Origin: Methylonatrum kenyense
GTDB taxonomy: Bacteria; Pseudomonadota; Gammaproteobacteria; Nitrococcales; Aquisalimonadaceae
Direction: 5' to 3'
DNA length: 64,000 bases
NCBI RefSeq assembly: GCF_023195885.1
Contig: NZ_JALPKO010000003.1
Span: 62,001-126,000 of the forward strand
The first letter of the stretch is position 1; each line of letters starts with the position of its first letter. Positions 55,803-64,000 of this stretch are shown here, in pieces. The position numbers and the translations under genes were made by a program. Under the pieces are notes generated by a model, which was not told where the DNA came from, searched no databases, and saw nothing but the letters and a program-made list of their open reading frames with translations.

Positions 55803-55946
55803 GGAAACGCTGATCTATTCCCGCGTCTGCGCCCGAGACCGGTTTTGGTCATCTGGCAAGGCGCGGTGCCGGTTCGGTAGCTTGAGCGACTTGCCTCGGA
55901 AAAAATGCGGACTCCAACGCAGGCGTGCGAATAAATCAACGTTTCC
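55803..55946 (+). mobile_element. MITE-like element, intact copy (144 bp)
   Basis: Inverted tips GGAAACGCTGATCTATTC and GAATAAATCAACGTTTCC, with CTAG on both sides (55799-55802 and 55947-55950). The minus-strand resB stop TAG is the reverse complement of CTA at 55947-55949, that is, of the right-hand target copy. No transposase frame inside. Confidence 0.85.
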
Positions 55947-58001
55947 CTAGACGCCTTTTGTCGCGCCCTGGCGTGCCGTCCGCAGCCTGCTTTCCAGGTG
56001 ACCTGCGAGTGATCGAAAGCGCTGTTCCTGTGCGGGGTTGTCCCGGGCGGAGGTGCTGGCGAGGAGCAATCGGCTGCCGCCGTCGGAATGTGGCTGGATC
56101 AGGCACCAGCTGCGGCGGTAGCTGACGAAAAAGGACAGGAACACACCGATCGTGAGCAGTGCGAATCCTGCATAGACTACCGGCTTGCCCGGCGCGCGCG
56201 TGATTTCCAACGTGCTGGCCTGGCGCAGATCGAAGTCGTCCAGCTGCAGGAAAAGTGGTGCGCCGAAGCGTTCCAGTGCCGGGATCGTGGCCAGGCTGTG
56301 GCTCAGGAATTCGGCGTCATCGGCGTCCAGCGTGCGTTCCGGGTCGTCGCCAGCCATGCCGAGGGCCTGGCGATAGGCCAGATCCAGGGCCTGGTCGACC
56401 GCGCGGTCCAGCAGGACTGCCGGCGGATTTTGCCGGTCCGTGGCCTCGGTTCGCGTCTGTATCAGGCGGTCCATGGCCGGCTGCCCTCCGTCCACCAGGG
56501 CGGTCAGCAATTCCGTGGTTCGCGCCGTCAGATGGCCCGCGCTGATCGGGAATTCCCGTGCCATTTCGCCAAGCACGTCGTGAACGGCACGCGATGCGAT
56601 GCTGCCGCGTTGGTCCGCATCGCCAAGCAGGGCGGCCAGTGCCGAGAAGCGCCCCGGACTTCCGTTGTGGTCGGCGGGGATGTGCAGATAGCGAAAATCC
56701 GCGGTACCCGGGGCACGAACCCCGCTGACGAAGTAGGGCCGACCATCCAGCGTCATGGGCCGCATGTAGCTCTCGAACTCCAGGAGCCGCCCAGCGGCGT
56801 CGCGGAGTTCGTAGCGGACACGCGGCCCCACATCACGTACGGACCGGCGGCCGTGCTCGTCCAGTCCATCCGGCTGCGCGTTGACCGGTTCGAAATCGGT
56901 AACCCGTAACTGGTACTCCCGGTCACCGATCCGCAAGCCCTGCTCGCCGAAGGTTTGCAGATTGATTGCCCGTGCCCGCCCGGTGCCGTCGGCCAATGGC
57001 CAGGCCTTGAGGTTCAGGGCCGAGCCGCCATCGCCGAAGCCCGCCTGGAATATCGTGTAGCCGCCGTGCTGGAGTGGCTCATTGACGCGTATCGTCCGTT
57101 GCAGCGGCTGCTCCAGCCCTGGCGCATGGAGCACGACATCGGATTCGTAGGCCCGTGGTTCGCCGCTGGCGTAGTGCAGCACGCGAAACGCGTCCAGACG
57201 CAGCTCGAACGGCAGCTCCCGGACCACGTAGCCGTCACGCAATTGCAGGAAGGCGACGCTGGCGCGCTCGCCCTCCGGGATGGTGACGATACCGCGAAAC
57301 GCATCCCGGCCGGGCGCCAGGCGGCTTTCAGCTCGCATTTCTGTGATCGGCAAGGCCCGGGTTTCGGTGATCACGTCACCCCGCCACTCGCGGAATTTCA
57401 GTGCCAGATTGCTATCCATCAGGCCGCCGATGGCGATGACCACAATGGCAAGATGCAGCGCAACGTAACCCAGCCGGTTACTGCGCCCGGCGAGCCCTGC
57501 GATCAGCAGGTTGTCGCCCTGGCGCTTGGCTCGCGTGCGGTAGCCGTGGTGCCGCAGGACCTGCTCGGCAATGGCGGCACTCTCGGGCGCTGGCTGCAGG
57601 ACCTGCAATTGCCGATGGTGCCGCAGGCGGCGCAGGGAGCTGGCTTGCTGGTGGGTCTGGTACTGCCGCATCTGACGCAGCATTCCCGGGCTCCGACGCC
57701 ACAGGCAGACGCTGGTCGACAGCAGCATGGCGGACAGAATGGCCAGGAACCAGGCCGCCGAGTAGACGTCGAATAGGCCCATCCGCTGGAAGACCCCGAA
57801 CCAGAAAGGGCCGAACGTTTCCAGGTAATCCGGATAAGGTTGGTTCTGCTGCAGGACAGTGCCGATCACCGATGCAATACCCAGCACCACCAGCAGTGTC
57901 ACGGCCAGCCGCATCGAGCCGAGGAACGACAGAATTGCCCGCAACCGGTGGCTGCGGGTGAGCAGGGCCGGCCCAGGCCATCGGGTCGAAATCCTGTCCA
58001 T
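55947..58001 (-). CDS. resB: ResB-like cytochrome c biogenesis protein
   Basis: A 684-residue protein of the ResB/Ccs1 family (system II cytochrome c maturation, heme delivery across the membrane). About three N-terminal membrane segments (including SMRLAVTLLVVLGIASVIGTV), a large periplasmic part, and a last membrane segment near residues 590-615 (AGFALLTIGVFLSFFVSYRR). The conserved LGYVALHLAIVVIAIGGL carries a histidine. ATG 58001 overlaps the stop of the upstream gene (TAATG). No CcsA/ResC partner is in the window. Its stop codon is part of the MITE-like target site. Confidence 0.88.
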   Translation of the reverse strand: MDRISTRWPGPALLTRSHRLRAILSFLGSMRLAVTLLVVLGIASVIGTVLQQNQPYPDYLETFGPFWFGVFQRMGLFDVYSAAWFLAILSAMLLSTSVCLWRRSPGMLRQMRQYQTHQQASSLRRLRHHRQLQVLQPAPESAAIAEQVLRHHGYRTRAKRQGDNLLIAGLAGRSNRLGYVALHLAIVVIAIGGLMDSNLALKFREWRGDVITETRALPITEMRAESRLAPGRDAFRGIVTIPEGERASVAFLQLRDGYVVRELPFELRLDAFRVLHYASGEPRAYESDVVLHAPGLEQPLQRTIRVNEPLQHGGYTIFQAGFGDGGSALNLKAWPLADGTGRARAINLQTFGEQGLRIGDREYQLRVTDFEPVNAQPDGLDEHGRRSVRDVGPRVRYELRDAAGRLLEFESYMRPMTLDGRPYFVSGVRAPGTADFRYLHIPADHNGSPGRFSALAALLGDADQRGSIASRAVHDVLGEMAREFPISAGHLTARTTELLTALVDGGQPAMDRLIQTRTEATDRQNPPAVLLDRAVDQALDLAYRQALGMAGDDPERTLDADDAEFLSHSLATIPALERFGAPLFLQLDDFDLRQASTLEITRAPGKPVVYAGFALLTIGVFLSFFVSYRRSWCLIQPHSDGGSRLLLASTSARDNPAQEQRFRSLAGHLESRLRTARQGATKGV

Positions 58002-58759
58002 TATCGTGGCGGGGCAGAGGGCTCGTGGGCCGCCGCTGCGTGGTGATGGCCATGATGCCCGTCGCCCGACGGATGCTGCAGCAGGTGCATCAGCGGCGAG
58101 GCCATGGTCCACACGCCAAAAGCGAGCAGCAGTGCTCCGCCCAGCCGGCGGGTCCCTAGCCCGCCGCGCCATTGCACCAGGCGTTGCCCGAGGATGACGA
58201 CGCCGGTCATCGCCGGCAATGTGCCCAGTCCAAACGCAAGCATGATGCCTGCGCCCCGGGCCGGATCACCGGAGGCGGCGGCCGCCAGCAGCGCCGTGTA
58301 GACCAGGCCACAGGGCAGCCAGCCCCAAAGCGCTCCCAGCGCGAGCGCATGCAGTGGCGAGCGTACCGGCAACAGGCGACGGGCCAGCGGTGCAAGATGA
58401 CGCCAGACTCGTCCGCCCAGTGCCTCGATTCGCCGCAGTCCGGACCAGTCGAACAGCAGGTAGGCGGCTACCGCGATCAGCACCGCTCCGGTGGCGATGC
58501 GCAACGCTGCGCTCCAGCCGGTGCCGGGCAGTCCAAGCCCGATCACGGCCACCAGCAGCCCGGCCAGGGCCCCGAGCAGCGTATAGCTGCCGACACGCCC
58601 CAGGTTGTAGGCGATGGTCGTCAGCCATCGCCGGCCGGTGCGGTCCGCGGCCATGCCGGTGCCAAGGCTGCCGGCAATCCCGCCGCACATCCCCAGGCAG
58701 TGCGTACTGCCGGCAAAGCCGATCAGGAAGGCGGCAACAAGCGTGAGTTCGGCCGTCAC
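58001..58759 (-). CDS. SafE/TauE-type membrane protein of cco locus
   Basis: A 252-residue membrane protein of the sulfite exporter/heavy-metal family found next to ccoS (often called CcoX- or YnfA-like). About six hydrophobic segments; FAGSTHCLGMCGGIAGS and GALWGWLPCGLVYTAL are its Cys/His-bearing motifs, which could bind copper. The C-terminal tail is histidine-rich (HHGHHH). It overlaps resB and the ccoS region, so it belongs to the cbb3 assembly operon. Copper supply to the oxidase is likely but inferred. Confidence 0.87.
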   Translation of the reverse strand: MTAELTLVAAFLIGFAGSTHCLGMCGGIAGSLGTGMAADRTGRRWLTTIAYNLGRVGSYTLLGALAGLLVAVIGLGLPGTGWSAALRIATGAVLIAVAAYLLFDWSGLRRIEALGGRVWRHLAPLARRLLPVRSPLHALALGALWGWLPCGLVYTALLAAAASGDPARGAGIMLAFGLGTLPAMTGVVILGQRLVQWRGGLGTRRLGGALLLAFGVWTMASPLMHLLQHPSGDGHHGHHHAAAAHEPSAPPR

Positions 58760-58929
58760 CGGTTGTCCTTCTTGCGCGGGCGTTTCTTATCGTCGTCGTC
58801 GCTGAGCACGGTGTAGGCCGGCGAGTCCAGATCGTCGTATTGACCACTTCGTACCGCCCAGAAGAATGCCCAGACGGCGACACCGACAAGGATCAGGCTG
58901 ATCGGAATGGAGATGAAGATCACGTTCAT
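58756..58929 (-). CDS. ccoS: cbb3 oxidase maturation protein CcoS
   Basis: A 57-residue protein with one membrane segment (about 7-27) and a charged, lysine/aspartate-rich tail. The pattern IPISLILVGVAVWAFFWAVRSGQYDDLD matches CcoS, needed for cofactor insertion into cbb3 oxidase. It overlaps ccoI by four bases. Gene order ccoG-ccoH-ccoI-ccoS is the standard accessory cluster. Confidence 0.94.
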   Translation of the reverse strand: MNVIFISIPISLILVGVAVWAFFWAVRSGQYDDLDSPAYTVLSDDDDKKRPRKKDNR

Positions 58930-61391
58930 GGCTGCAGCACTCCCTGGGAGCGGGTGTTTGCCGGTGGCAATACACAGCGTCCGACCGCATGGTCGCGGCC
59001 ACAAAGCCGGCGGGCGTTCATCACCACGACCACGGAACTCAGGGTCATGCCGATGGCGGCAAGCCAGGGCGGCACCAGGCCCATGGCAGCCAGCGGCAGT
59101 ACGCTGGCATTGTAGCTGGCCGACAACGCCAGGTTCTGGCGGATCACGCGCAGGGTGCGGCGGGCGGTGGCAAGGCCATCGGCCAGGTGGCGCAGGCGTC
59201 CGCCGAGCAGCACCATGGCGGCACTGGTCTGGGCCAGGGCAGTCCCTTCGTTCAGGGCCGCCGATACGTTGGCGCCAGCCAGCACCGGGGCATCGTTGAT
59301 ACCATCCCCGACCATCAGGACCACTGCGCCCTCGGCCTGGATCTGACGCAGCCGCGCCAGCTTTTGCTCGGGGCTCATGCGCGCCTGCCAACGCCGGATC
59401 GACAGCCGTTCCGCAACACCCTCGACCGCGGAAGGTGCATCGCCGCTTGCGATCTCCACATCGATGCCGGCTGCCTGCAGCGCGGCGACAGTTTCCGCGG
59501 CGTCAGATCGCAGCCGGTCGGCCAGGCGGTAGGCAGCGAGAAGGCCGTGTTCGTTGCCGAGCACCACCCAGGCACCGCGGGCAAGTTCGTCGGAGACCCC
59601 GGCGCCGGACAGGTCGGCAACCCAGTCCGGCCGGCCGATGCGGTAGCGCTGGCCGGCAATGCTGCCGTCGACACCGGCGCCCCGCACCACCTCCGCGTTT
59701 TCCGCCGGTGCCCCGGCAGGGTCGCGCGGGAACGCGCGTGCCAGCGGATGCTCCGAGTGATGTTCCAGGGCGCTGGCAATTGCCAGTGCCTGGCGGTCGC
59801 TGCAGTCGGACAGGCGTCTGACCTCGACCACGCCGAGCCGTCCTTCGGTCAGGGTTCCGGTCTTGTCCAGCACGACATGGTTGACCTTGGCCAGGGTTTC
59901 CAGTGCGTCGCCCCGGGTGACCAGCAGGCCATTGGAAGCCATGCGGTTGGTGCCTGCCGCCAATGCCGTGGGAGTGGCCAGCGACAGGGCGCAGGGACAG
60001 GTTGCGACCAGCATGGCCAGGGTTACCGGAAACGCCATGGCGGGGTCGATCCGCCACCAGACAGCGAATACGGTAAGCGCGGCGACCAGTACGACACTGA
60101 CGAAATAACGGGCAACGGTATCCGCCAGTCGGGCAAGTCCCGGCCGTTCCGCCTGGGCCCGGCGCAGCAGCCGACTGATGTGCGAGACCACGGTGTCCTG
60201 GCCCAGCCGGTCGACGCGGATCTCGATGCTGTCGCCCAGGTTCACACTGCCGCCGACAACCGAACTGCCGGCGTAGCGGACCTGCGGATCCGATTCGCCG
60301 GTGAGCATGGATTCATCGACCCTGCCATGGCCCCGGAGCACGGTGCCATCGGCGGGGATCGTCGCGCCGGGGCGCACCAGCAGCCGGTCGCCGAGGCTCA
60401 GGTCACGCAGCGGCACTTCTTCCTCGCCGCCGTCGCCGCCGAGGCGGATGGCGGTGTCGGGAACCAGTCGCGCGAGCGCATCGTTGGTGGCGTTGGCACG
60501 ATGTCTGGCTGCCATTTCCACGTAACGGGCCACCAGCAGGAAAAAGGTGAACATGGAAATCGAGTCGAAGTAGATCTCCGGGCCGCCCATGAAGGTGACC
60601 CAGACGCTGGCGAAATAGCCGGCGCCGATCGCCAGCGATACGGGCACGTCCATCCCCGGTCGCAGATTGCGCAGATCACGGATTGCGCCAAGGAAGATGG
60701 GCAGACCGGCATACAGCACCACCGGGGTCGCCACCAGCATGCTCACCAGCCGCAGGAACTGCATGTGGTCGGGATCCATGCCATGGTACTGGCCGAAGTA
60801 CAGGGCAACGGCGAACATCATGGCCTGCATCATGCCGAGACCGGCGACGATCAGGCGGCGCATGGCGCTGCGACGTTCCCGGTTGGCCTGCGTTGCCATG
60901 GCATCGGCAAGGACGGGGTGCGGCTGATAGCCGAGGCGGCCCATATGTGCCATGAGCTGACTCAGGTGTACCTGGTCCGGATCCCAGCGCAGCATGGCCC
61001 GTCCGGTGGCGGGATTGACCCGGATCTCACGGATCCCCGGGACGCCATCAAGACTGCGTTCGATCAGCCAGCCGCAGGCGGTGCAGTACAGGCCTTCGAT
61101 GAGCAGGGAGGCCTCGCAGATGCCGTCGTTGTCCCGAAACACGAAATCCTGCTGCACCCGGTCCTCGTCGAAGCGCGCGTAGCGATCCACGCGACCGGCG
61201 GAAATATCTTCCGGTCGGCCGGTCGGGGCCGGGCGGAATTTGTAGAAGTCGTCCAGCCCGGCGCCGAAGATCATCGACGCCACCGCATGGCAACCGCTGC
61301 AGCAGATCGGCTGCGGCGCATCGTCGACGGTGATCTCGAGCGTGCAGTCCGCAGGCACCGCATCACCGCAGTGATAACAGGTCGTGGTCAT
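58926..61391 (-). CDS. ccoI: Copper-translocating P-type ATPase CcoI/FixI
   Basis: An 821-residue P1B ATPase that moves copper for assembly of the CuB site of cbb3 oxidase. N-terminal metal-binding features: CYHCGDAVP, CCSGCHAV and CTACGW. P-ATPase core: CPC in ATCPCALSLATP, phosphorylated Asp in DKTGTLTEG, GDGINDAP hinge. About eight membrane segments. It overlaps ccoH and ccoS. Confidence 0.96.
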   Translation of the reverse strand: MTTTCYHCGDAVPADCTLEITVDDAPQPICCSGCHAVASMIFGAGLDDFYKFRPAPTGRPEDISAGRVDRYARFDEDRVQQDFVFRDNDGICEASLLIEGLYCTACGWLIERSLDGVPGIREIRVNPATGRAMLRWDPDQVHLSQLMAHMGRLGYQPHPVLADAMATQANRERRSAMRRLIVAGLGMMQAMMFAVALYFGQYHGMDPDHMQFLRLVSMLVATPVVLYAGLPIFLGAIRDLRNLRPGMDVPVSLAIGAGYFASVWVTFMGGPEIYFDSISMFTFFLLVARYVEMAARHRANATNDALARLVPDTAIRLGGDGGEEEVPLRDLSLGDRLLVRPGATIPADGTVLRGHGRVDESMLTGESDPQVRYAGSSVVGGSVNLGDSIEIRVDRLGQDTVVSHISRLLRRAQAERPGLARLADTVARYFVSVVLVAALTVFAVWWRIDPAMAFPVTLAMLVATCPCALSLATPTALAAGTNRMASNGLLVTRGDALETLAKVNHVVLDKTGTLTEGRLGVVEVRRLSDCSDRQALAIASALEHHSEHPLARAFPRDPAGAPAENAEVVRGAGVDGSIAGQRYRIGRPDWVADLSGAGVSDELARGAWVVLGNEHGLLAAYRLADRLRSDAAETVAALQAAGIDVEIASGDAPSAVEGVAERLSIRRWQARMSPEQKLARLRQIQAEGAVVLMVGDGINDAPVLAGANVSAALNEGTALAQTSAAMVLLGGRLRHLADGLATARRTLRVIRQNLALSASYNASVLPLAAMGLVPPWLAAIGMTLSSVVVVMNARRLCGRDHAVGRCVLPPANTRSQGVLQP

Positions 61392-61894
61392 GCGTCGTGC
61401 TCGCCACCGTTCAGGGACAGTTCCCGGTCTTCCGGATCCATGTCACGGATGATGAGCCAGCCGTCCGTCTCGGAAGTCAGTCTCAGGTAATAGCGTCCGT
61501 GGATCGGCCGCTGGGCGTCCGCGCGATACAGGCCGCTGCTGTCCCGCTGCAGGTCCAGTTCCAGGTCCCGCGATGCGTGGGTGGCGTGCGACAGGGCCAG
61601 ATGCAGTGTCTCCGGTAGTTCCTGCTTCCCTTCGAGACGCAGCGTGATGGCGCCATGCTCCCGGTCCATGACCAGTTGCCCACGGAGCCCCAGCTCCTCG
61701 GCGCGCACCTCCTTTTCCTGGACACGGTGCAGGGCCCGACCGACCTGATAGTAGTCATCCACGACCACGCTGTCGGCATTGATCACGGCGGTCGCCAGCA
61801 GGCTCAGTCCCAGCACGATGGAGGCCATCGGCGGCGCCAGCACGAACCAGAGCCAGAATTCACGATACCAGGGGCGTTTTTCGGCATCAGCCAT
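61388..61894 (-). CDS. ccoH: cbb3 assembly protein CcoH/FixH
   Basis: A 168-residue protein with an N-terminal membrane segment (about 12-36) and a periplasmic domain with an immunoglobulin-like pattern (VVDDYYQVGRAL near residue 50, then LSHATHASRDLELDL). It fits FixH/CcoH, a stable component linked to cbb3 assembly. It overlaps ccoI and lies 32 bp from ccoG. Confidence 0.92.
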   Translation of the reverse strand: MADAEKRPWYREFWLWFVLAPPMASIVLGLSLLATAVINADSVVVDDYYQVGRALHRVQEKEVRAEELGLRGQLVMDREHGAITLRLEGKQELPETLHLALSHATHASRDLELDLQRDSSGLYRADAQRPIHGRYYLRLTSETDGWLIIRDMDPEDRELSLNGGEHDA

Positions 61895-61926
61895 GGCAGG
61901 GCTCCTTGATCCACCGCAGCTGCGGC

Positions 61927-63303
61927 TTAGTCACGCGGTCCATTGAACCGCGCCGTGTTGGTGACATGCACATCCGGGTCCTGCAGCGATTCCAGTCGAA
62001 GCTGGAAGGGCTGGCCCGGTCCGTCGATCTTGTCGCGCGGGACCTGAACACGGACCACCACCGAGTCGGTGCTGCCGGCACCCACCCGGATGCGATCGTC
62101 TTGGACGAAGGCCTCGATGCCCTCCAGTCCGTCGACGCGCAGGGCGTAGTCGTGGGCGATCCGATCCTTGTTCAGGATGCGCACGGTGAAGACATTCTCG
62201 ATGGTGGCCCAGTCCACTTCGCGGTAAACCACGTTGCGATCCGCCAGCACCTCGATCGACAGGGGAACGCGCTGACTGATGCTGTAGCCCATGCCGGCGA
62301 GGACCGCCAGGAGAAGCACTGCGTAGACCACCACCCTGGGTCTGAGTACCCGAGCCGGTTTGCCGGCGATTGCGTTCTCGGTGGAGTAACGGATCAGGCC
62401 GCGGGGGTAATTCATCTTGTCCATGACACCGTTGCAGGCATCAATGCACGCGGCGCAGGCAATGCACTCGTATTGCAGCCCCTCGCGGATGTCGATGCCG
62501 GTGGGGCAGGCCTGCACGCAGAGGTTGCAATCAATGCAGTCGCCGAGCCCCTGGGCTTTCGGGTCTGCCTTGCGCGCGCGGCCGCCGCGTGGCTCGCCGC
62601 GTTCCTCGTCGTAGGAAATGATCAGGGTGTTGCGGTCGAACATGGCGCTCTGAAAGCGCGCGTAGGGACACATGTAGATGCAGACCTGCTCACGCAGGAA
62701 GCCGGCATTGCCCCAGGTGGCAACGCTGTAGAACAGCAGCCAGAACCACTCCCAGAAGCCCAGCGACAGCTGCATGACCCCCTGGCCCAGTTCAAGGATC
62801 GGCGTGAAGTAGCCGACAAACGTGAAACCGGTGAACAGGGCGAACACGATCCATAACAGATGCTTGCCGCCGCGACGCAGGATCTTCTTCCGTGTCCAGG
62901 GAGCCTTGTCCAGGCGCAGCCGTTTCTGCCGGTTGCCCTCGGTCAGACGCTCCATCCAGATGAAGGCCTCGGTCCAGACCGTTTGCGGACAGGCATAGCC
63001 GCACCACAGGCGGCCGGCCAGCGCGGTGAAGAAGAACAGTGACAGGGCGGCGACAATCAGCAGCAGCGCCAGATAGACGAAATCCTGGGGCCAGAATGTC
63101 AGTGCGAACAGATGGAACTGACGTGATGGCAGGTCGAACAGCACGGCCTGCCGATCATCCCATTGCAGCCACGGCAGGCCGTAGTAGATGCCGAGCAGCA
63201 CCACCACCGCCAGATTGCGCAGGTGCTGGAACGGTCCCTTGACCTCGCGCGGATGGATCTTTTCCCGCGCGACGTACATTTCTGACTGCTGTTGCTCGCT
63301 CAT
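61927..63303 (-). CDS. ccoG: Cytochrome c oxidase accessory protein CcoG/FixG
   Basis: A 458-residue membrane protein with about five hydrophobic segments. It has FixG/CcoG motifs: LWCGYACPQTVW near residue 90, DCIDCNLCVQACP and CIACAACIDAC (two [4Fe-4S] sites) and a C-terminal Ig-like domain (about 350-455). CcoG is a cupric reductase that aids copper delivery to cbb3 oxidase. ATG 63303 overlaps the preceding small gene (TGATG). Confidence 0.95.
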   Translation of the reverse strand: MSEQQQSEMYVAREKIHPREVKGPFQHLRNLAVVVLLGIYYGLPWLQWDDRQAVLFDLPSRQFHLFALTFWPQDFVYLALLLIVAALSLFFFTALAGRLWCGYACPQTVWTEAFIWMERLTEGNRQKRLRLDKAPWTRKKILRRGGKHLLWIVFALFTGFTFVGYFTPILELGQGVMQLSLGFWEWFWLLFYSVATWGNAGFLREQVCIYMCPYARFQSAMFDRNTLIISYDEERGEPRGGRARKADPKAQGLGDCIDCNLCVQACPTGIDIREGLQYECIACAACIDACNGVMDKMNYPRGLIRYSTENAIAGKPARVLRPRVVVYAVLLLAVLAGMGYSISQRVPLSIEVLADRNVVYREVDWATIENVFTVRILNKDRIAHDYALRVDGLEGIEAFVQDDRIRVGAGSTDSVVVRVQVPRDKIDGPGQPFQLRLESLQDPDVHVTNTARFNGPRD

Positions 63304-63578
63304 CAGGTCGGCCTGTTGCCCATCTTTTGAAGGATCAGACACAGGATGCTGGAGGCCAGGCCGACTCCCCAGAACATGAAGAAGCCGATGGTGTAGCCGC
63401 CCAGGCGACTGATGTTCCATTCGGGCAGTGTTTGCACCTGCAGGGTTTCCGGATCGATGTTGCCGAAGAACACGACGCTGGCGACCGCGGCGACCAGGAA
63501 TGACGGCCAGACCGTGGTGCCGTAGCGCTGCAGCAGCCGGCGCTTGCGTTCATCCTGCCCATTGCTGAGGCTTGCCAT
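63303..63578 (-). CDS. Small membrane protein of the cco cluster
   Basis: A 91-residue protein with two membrane segments (about 22-40 and 62-84). I do not recognise a named family. It lies between ccoP and ccoG, its stop overlapping ccoG's start, so it is coupled to the cbb3 assembly genes. The N-terminal part is charged (DERKRRLLQRYGTTVWP). A helper role in cbb3 assembly or stability is inferred from position. Confidence 0.75.
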   Translation of the reverse strand: MASLSNGQDERKRRLLQRYGTTVWPSFLVAAVASVVFFGNIDPETLQVQTLPEWNISRLGGYTIGFFMFWGVGLASSILCLILQKMGNRPT

Positions 63579-63598
63579 GCGTTGACTGCGGACGGCGC

Positions 63599-64000
63599 CT
63601 ACTCGGCGTCGCCCGCATCCTCCCGTTCGTCCGCCGACAGGCTGTAGACATAGGCAGCGAGCACATGCACCCGGTCCTCGCCAAGCAGGTCCTTCTGCGC
63701 CGGCATGCGGCCGCGCCGACCATCACGGATGGTGGTCATGATGGAGTCCATGCCGCCCCCGTAGGTCCACTCGTCGCGGGTCAGCTTGGGCGCCCCCATG
63801 GCCTTGTTTCCCTCGCCGCCTGGTCCGTGGCAGGCTGCGCAGAAGTTGCCGAACGTCTCCTCTCCCCGCTGGATCAGGTCCTCCGGTGCGTCCCGGCCGC
63901 TCAGGTGGAACACGAAGGCCGCGGTCGCTTCCACGTCCTCGTCGTCCATGGCGCCGCCAAAGCCGGGCATGACGGCCTCGCGCCCGTTGAGGATGCTGGC
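63599..64000 (-). CDS. ccoP: cbb3 oxidase diheme subunit CcoP, C-terminal part (5' end outside window)
   Basis: The 3' end of CcoP, the membrane-bound diheme cytochrome c subunit of cbb3 oxidase. The second heme site CAACHG is present with the distal Met region near MDSIMTTIRDGRRGRMP. The frame continues to base 64000 without a start. ccoNOQ should lie beyond the window. It precedes the small coupled gene and ccoG on the minus strand. Confidence 0.93.
   Translation of the reverse strand, partial: ASILNGREAVMPGFGGAMDDEDVEATAAFVFHLSGRDAPEDLIQRGEETFGNFCAACHGPGGEGNKAMGAPKLTRDEWTYGGGMDSIMTTIRDGRRGRMPAQKDLLGEDRVHVLAAYVYSLSADEREDAGDAE

Noticed and set aside
58989-61490. Long open frame of 833 codons on the plus strand
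   Set aside because: It lies opposite ccoI, has no recognisable motifs, and is a shadow of the high-GC ccoI coding sequence.

Overview
The window reads as a high-GC gammaproteobacterial chromosome, densely packed with genes on both strands. The protein set (GuaA/GuaB, MltF, SlyX next to two ABC-F ATPases, a four-cysteine FNR, and cbb3 oxidase assembly genes) fits Gammaproteobacteria. TRAP transporters, an Irr-like regulator and a tungsten-type aldehyde oxidoreductase point to a respiratory, microaerobic to facultatively anaerobic environmental lineage, perhaps of the Chromatiales/Ectothiorhodospiraceae kind. That placement is inference from gene content. There is no phage, no CRISPR array and no complete insertion sequence in the window.

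Layout. 1-5.1 kb: purine and tRNA-editing genes (guaB 3' end, guaA, an unknown gene, tadA) and mltF. 5.1-5.4 kb: tRNA-Ser(CGA), a terminator and a 17-bp copy of the tRNA 3' end, which look like an integration scar. 5.5-10.3 kb: a metallothionein gene divergent from a four-cluster ferredoxin / tungsten aldehyde oxidoreductase / FAD-NAD reductase operon, then a MoaD-like protein and an unknown 101-residue protein. 10.4-13.3 kb: a Zur-boxed ABC exporter-type module with a histidine-rich loop and a DUF3299 lipoprotein, resembling the zinc-regulated zrg genes. 13.5-18 kb: a small DUF3185 membrane protein, a short LOV photoreceptor, a tandem crcB pair, a PA2779-type protein, an acetyltransferase and an MltB-family transglycosylase. 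18.3-25.8 kb: an Irr-like regulator, TRAP dctQM with a convergent dctP, a dihydrolipoyl-dehydrogenase-like flavoprotein, a peroxiredoxin-glutaredoxin fusion and a membrane protein. 25.8-32.1 kb: uup, slyX, yheS, recQ. 32-35.5 kb: an MCE lipid-transport operon. 35.6-41 kb: an RNase AM-type PHP protein, a DUF2750 protein and a TAXI-TRAP transporter. 40.9-50.5 kb: three cyclic-di-GMP enzymes, an inositol-phosphatase-like gene and a periplasmic binding protein. 50.6-52.6 kb: a truncated integrase and a histone-deacetylase-like amidohydrolase. 52.7-64 kb: DUF3047, hemN with an FNR box, fnr, resB, and the cbb3 assembly genes safE-like, ccoS, ccoI, ccoH, ccoG, an unknown gene, and the end of ccoP.

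The genes at 53.4-64 kb form a low-oxygen respiration block: FNR senses oxygen, the hemN promoter carries a matching site, and HemN, ResB and CcoGHIS supply heme, cytochrome c assembly and copper/cofactor insertion for the cbb3 oxidase.

The most unusual structure is a family of short non-coding inverted-repeat elements (about 130-145 bp when whole, plus fragments) scattered through the window. Tips begin GGAAACGCTGATTTATTC and the two whole copies are bounded by CTAG on both sides. Four of the seven copies or fragments abut a stop codon so that the YTAR target (CTAG, CTAA or TTAA) contains the TAG or TAA of the neighbouring gene. This looks like a MITE whose target preference lets it settle on stop codons without changing the protein.
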